From contig DXHX01000159.1 in the NCBI GenBank assembly GCA_019113205.1, positions 1 to 44,520 of the forward strand: DNA of 44,520 nucleotides. Direction: 5' to 3'. Positions 42,282 through 44,520 of this stretch are shown here, in pieces (position 1 is the stretch's first letter; the number at the start of each line of letters is the position of its first letter). Below the pieces are notes generated by a model that did not search any database, was not told where the DNA came from, and worked only from the letters and a program-made list of their open reading frames with translations. Source of the stretch: Candidatus Pseudogracilibacillus intestinigallinarum (GTDB taxonomy: Bacteria > Bacillota > Bacilli > Bacillales > Amphibacillaceae). Both the position numbers and the translations under genes were made by a program.

Positions 42282-42513
42282 TAGTTGCAAGAATGCAGTG
42301 CGAAGTTGCAAGAATATGAGCCGAAGTTGCAAGAATACATGCCAAAGTTGCAAGAATGCGTGTCGAAGTTGCAAGAATACGTGCCAAAGTTGCAAGAATG
42401 CAGTGCGAAGTTGCAAGAATGCAGTGAGAAGTTGCAAGAATCCAAGCCGAAGCTGTAAGAACCCAACTTCAAACCTTCAAGAACCCAACCCCAAAATCGC
42501 AAGAATCCAGTTG
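42282..42513 (+). repeat. 21-bp tandem repeat array 2 (8 good and about 3 degenerate units)
   Basis: Same unit and same orientation as the array at 26492-26806: constant AAGTTGCAAGAAT plus 8 more variable bases, period exactly 21 bp. Good units start at 42282 and every 21 bp to 42429. From 42450 the units decay (GCTGTAAGAAC, CCTTCAAGAAC, ATCGCAAGAAT), and one has an extra base. The first unit, TAGTTGCAAGAATGCAGTG, is the same as the first full unit of array 1 over these 19 bases. The array begins right after the clpE terminator and ends about 120 nt before the next gene. Reading frames over it lack ribosome sites. Confidence 0.95.
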
Positions 42514-42632
42514 AATACCATAACCAACTCCTACACAAAAAGGAATATTTCAAAATAACTCGAATAATTTTTATTAAAATGCTCAAAATTGGCAAAACTA
42601 GAAGAAATGGCTTTTGGAGAGGAAGAATTTTT

Positions 42633-43238
42633 ATGATTGAAAAAGAAGCATGGTCATTGAATGGTATTTTAGGAATGATCATAATTGGGATTCTTGCAAT
42701 ATGCGCGGTACTTAGCTTCTTGCATCATCATTATGTGGTTGCATTATTATTAGTTATTATAACTCTTTTCTTTATAACGAGTTTTACATTTATATATCCG
42801 AATGAAGCGAAATTAATTACATTTTATCATGGATATGTAGGGACGATTCGCAAACATGGGTTTATTTTTACCATTCCACTTACTAAGAAACGAACGATTT
42901 CACTAAGAAATGAGTCGATACATTTAAAAGATATTACCATTTATGGAACAGATAATGAAACATGGGCGGTTCATCTTTATATACAGTATAAAGTTGTGGA
43001 TACGGCGAAGGCATTGTATGAAGTAGAAAATTACCATGCCTATATGAAAGAACAGAGTGTAGCCGCTATAAAAATTTTAATGACTTCCCAATTAAGCGAT
43101 GGAACAAAAAATCAATTTGAAAAAAATTTACCACAAACTATGAAAGACCTTTTGCAAGAGGAAATACAACAAAGAGTAGATCGGATCGGGCTCGAAGTCG
43201 TAGAGGCAAATATAACGAATATTAAAAAAGACGGATAA
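42633..43238 (+). CDS. Short SPFH/Band 7 domain membrane protein
   Basis: A 201-residue protein. Two membrane helices lie at residues about 10-60 (LGMIIIGILAICAVLSFL and VALLLVIITLFFITSFTFI). An SPFH/Band 7 domain follows, with YPNEAKLITFYHGYVGTIRK, GFIFTIPLTKKRTISLRN and YIQYKVVDTAKALYEV. It stops at about the end of that domain, without the long coiled coil of flotillins. GAGAGGAAG precedes ATG 42633. Function unknown; such proteins often organise membranes or proteases. Its last codons lie within the stem of its own terminator. Confidence 0.82.
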   Translation: MIEKEAWSLNGILGMIIIGILAICAVLSFLHHHYVVALLLVIITLFFITSFTFIYPNEAKLITFYHGYVGTIRKHGFIFTIPLTKKRTISLRNESIHLKDITIYGTDNETWAVHLYIQYKVVDTAKALYEVENYHAYMKEQSVAAIKILMTSQLSDGTKNQFEKNLPQTMKDLLQEEIQQRVDRIGLEVVEANITNIKKDG

Positions 43239-43254
43239 TTTCCGTCTTTTTTTT
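43224..43254 (+). terminator. Terminator overlapping the end of the SPFH gene
   Basis: AAAAAAGACGGA pairs with TCCGTCTTTTTT, and the T-run extends to eight. The stop codon of the SPFH gene (43236-43238) lies inside the hairpin. Confidence 0.88.
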
Positions 43255-43265
43255 GTGGAATGATA

Positions 43266-43310
43266 TTGACAAATTACTTAATTGGTTATATGGTTAGTTA
43301 TACAACTAAC
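43266..43310 (+). promoter_or_regulatory. Promoter and palindromic operator of the GntR-ABC operon
   Basis: TTGACA (43266-43271) and TATGGT (43289-43294) are 17 bp apart. Overlapping the -10 is GTTAGTTATACAACTAAC (43293-43310), whose 7-bp arms GTTAGTT and AACTAAC are exact reverse complements; a further TAAC follows. It is placed to let the GntR protein encoded next repress its own operon. Confidence 0.75.
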
Positions 43311-43336
43311 TAACACGTAAAGAAGGTGATGCACAG

Positions 43337-43699
43337 ATGAAAAGGGAATTAGATGACCAACGACCAATCTATATACAAATTAAAGAATTTTTAGAGGATG
43401 CAATACTAAAAGGATCGATTGCGATTGGTGAAAAAGCTCCATCAACAAATGAATTAGCGAAGTTTTATCAAATAAATCCAGCAACAGCAAGACAAGGGAT
43501 GAATGAACTTGTGCAGGAAAATATATTAAAAAAGCAAAGAGGTGTTGGAATGTTTGTCACAGAGGATGCAATCCAAATTATTCGTGAAAAAAGATTACAA
43601 GAGTTTTTTGATCATTTTATTTTACCCTTACAAGAAGAGGCAAAAAAATTAAATATAACGAGTGAACAATTAGTAAAAATGTTAAAGGAGGAGAAGTAA
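43337..43699 (+). CDS. GntR family transcriptional regulator, YtrA type
   Basis: A 120-residue regulator: a winged-helix DNA-binding domain (residues about 8-76; RPIYIQIKEFLEDAIL, APSTNELAKFYQINPATARQ as recognition helices, QRGVGMFV as wing) and a short C-terminal helix for dimerisation. This short form is the YtrA subfamily, which is usually encoded with ABC transporters it represses. The ABC ATPase gene starts 1 nt after its stop codon. AAGGTGATGCACAG precedes the ATG. Confidence 0.9.
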   Translation: MKRELDDQRPIYIQIKEFLEDAILKGSIAIGEKAPSTNELAKFYQINPATARQGMNELVQENILKKQRGVGMFVTEDAIQIIREKRLQEFFDHFILPLQEEAKKLNITSEQLVKMLKEEK

Positions 43700-43700
43700 T

Positions 43701-44520
43701 ATGCAATTGAAGGTGGAACATTTAACAAAAACTTATAAAAAGACCGATGCATTAAAAAATGTATCATTTACATTGAATGGACCAAAGATTTATGGACTGC
43801 TCGGTCGAAATGGAGCAGGTAAAACAACTTTTATGGATATATTAGCAGGATTACAACTACCAACTTCTGGAACAGTAAAAGTAGATGGCGAGACTCCTTT
43901 TAATAATCGTTCAATAACGAAAAATATTTGTATGATTAAAGAAGGCGATAATTTTCAAAAAGAAATGAAAGTGAAAGATATTTTTAAAACTTGCTCTATT
44001 ATTTATGACCATTGGGACGAACAATTGGTACGTGACCTAGTGAAACTTTATAAACTTCCAATTAAAAAACGACTAAAAACATATTCAAAAGGAATGAGTT
44101 CTGCAGTTGGAATAATTGTTGGTTTAGCTAGTAATGCCCCAATTACGATTTTTGATGAACCATATATTGGACTTGATGCGGCTGGACGGAAGAAGTTTTA
44201 CAATATTTTATTAGAGCAATATGAGAAAAATGAAAGAATGATTATCTTTTCGACACATTTAATTGATGAAGTAAGTTTGTTATTTGAGGAAGTATTAATT
44301 TTGCAAGAAGGAGAATTAATGCTTCATGAACAAGCAGAAACATTACGCAATAGTGCCTTCGTTATTACAGGTGATGTAGAGGAAGTGAAACATTTCATTG
44401 CTAATAAACATGTAATGGAAACGAAGCAAATTGCGAACATGATGACTGCCTCCATTTATGGGAATAAAGAAGAAGCTAAAAAGGCGGGATTCAGTGTGGA
44501 AGGAATTCCGATCCAGGATT
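43701..44520 (+). CDS. ABC transporter ATP-binding protein (YtrB-like), cut by the window end
   Basis: The first 273 codons of an ABC ATPase running past the window. Walker A is GRNGAGKTT near residue 35, the signature appears as YSKGMSSAVG, a divergent form seen in YtrB-type and antibiotic-sensing transporters, and Walker B is ITIFDEPYIGLD. STHLIDE follows with the switch His. AGGAGGAGAAG lies just before ATG 43701, overlapping the end of the GntR gene. In B. subtilis the ytr operon responds to cell-wall antibiotics; the partner permease should follow outside the window. Confidence 0.9.
   Translation, partial: MQLKVEHLTKTYKKTDALKNVSFTLNGPKIYGLLGRNGAGKTTFMDILAGLQLPTSGTVKVDGETPFNNRSITKNICMIKEGDNFQKEMKVKDIFKTCSIIYDHWDEQLVRDLVKLYKLPIKKRLKTYSKGMSSAVGIIVGLASNAPITIFDEPYIGLDAAGRKKFYNILLEQYEKNERMIIFSTHLIDEVSLLFEEVLILQEGELMLHEQAETLRNSAFVITGDVEEVKHFIANKHVMETKQIANMMTASIYGNKEEAKKAGFSVEGIPIQD

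Noticed and set aside
42060-42682. Reading frames over array 2 and the end of clpE
   Set aside because: They follow from the 21-bp period and from the antisense of clpE, with no translation signals.
42685-42697. A TTGCAAGAAT match on the minus strand inside the SPFH gene
   Set aside because: A single match inside coding sequence, not tandem and in the opposite orientation; likely chance.

Overview
This window is a stretch of chromosome from a low-GC, endospore-forming member of the Bacillaceae. The evidence is the AT-rich sequence, AGGAGG-type ribosome binding sites, frequent TTG and GTG starts, Bacillus-type gene groups (cydABCD, the yfkJ/yfkI/yfkH-like set, opuA, clpE, a pdaA-like spore cortex gene) and recognisable CtsR, FadR, CcpA (cre) and PerR-like operator sequences. 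The genus cannot be fixed from the sequence alone. No rRNA, tRNA, CRISPR array, prophage or intact insertion sequence was seen.

Layout. 1-460: non-coding, with a degenerate Bacillaceae-type intergenic repeat. 458-1858: succinate-semialdehyde dehydrogenase (minus strand) with a palindromic operator candidate at its promoter. 1.9-5.4 kb: a decayed small gene, a GTPase, a Xaa-Pro peptidase gene interrupted by one in-frame TAA, csaA and a small acetyltransferase. 5.6-7.2 kb: a membrane protein, a membrane-anchored thiol-disulfide oxidoreductase and a small membrane protein. 7.4-13.6 kb: the cydABCD cytochrome bd operon with a consensus cre site. 13.6-16.8 kb: a two-gene operon that looks like lysine catabolism (aldehyde dehydrogenase plus lysine 6-dehydrogenase), also with a cre-like site. 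16.9-18.3 kb: an acyl-CoA dehydrogenase on the minus strand whose long leader contains an intrinsic terminator. 18.4-23.5 kb: a CAP-domain secreted protein, then sppA, an RDD protein, a SRAP protein, a LMW phosphatase, a YtxH protein and a YihY protein. 24.0-26.2 kb: ahpC-ahpF. 26.2-27.0 kb: non-coding, with a 15-unit array of 21-bp repeats. 27-29.1 kb: an EamA transporter and an MscS channel (minus strand). 29.2-30.9 kb: an aminotransferase and a lipoprotein. 31.2-32.0 kb: an enoyl-CoA hydratase with a FadR-type operator. 32.2-37.2 kb: opuAA-opuAB-opuAC followed by two more tandem betaine-binding lipoproteins. 37.4-39.9 kb: a PdaA-like deacetylase and an acyl-CoA synthetase. 40-42.3 kb: clpE with two CtsR boxes. 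42.28-42.51 kb: a second 21-bp array. 42.6-44.5 kb: a short SPFH protein, then a YtrA-type GntR regulator with an ABC ATPase cut by the window end.

How the genes fit together. The window covers respiration (cyd), peroxide defence (ahpCF), osmoprotection (opuA with three binding proteins, MscS), carbon and nitrogen salvage from lysine and fatty or branched acids, and protein quality control (clpE, sppA). The least explained features are the two arrays of a 21-bp unit with a constant 13-bp part. They have the same orientation and near-identical first full units, and they lie 15.8 kb apart in non-coding DNA.
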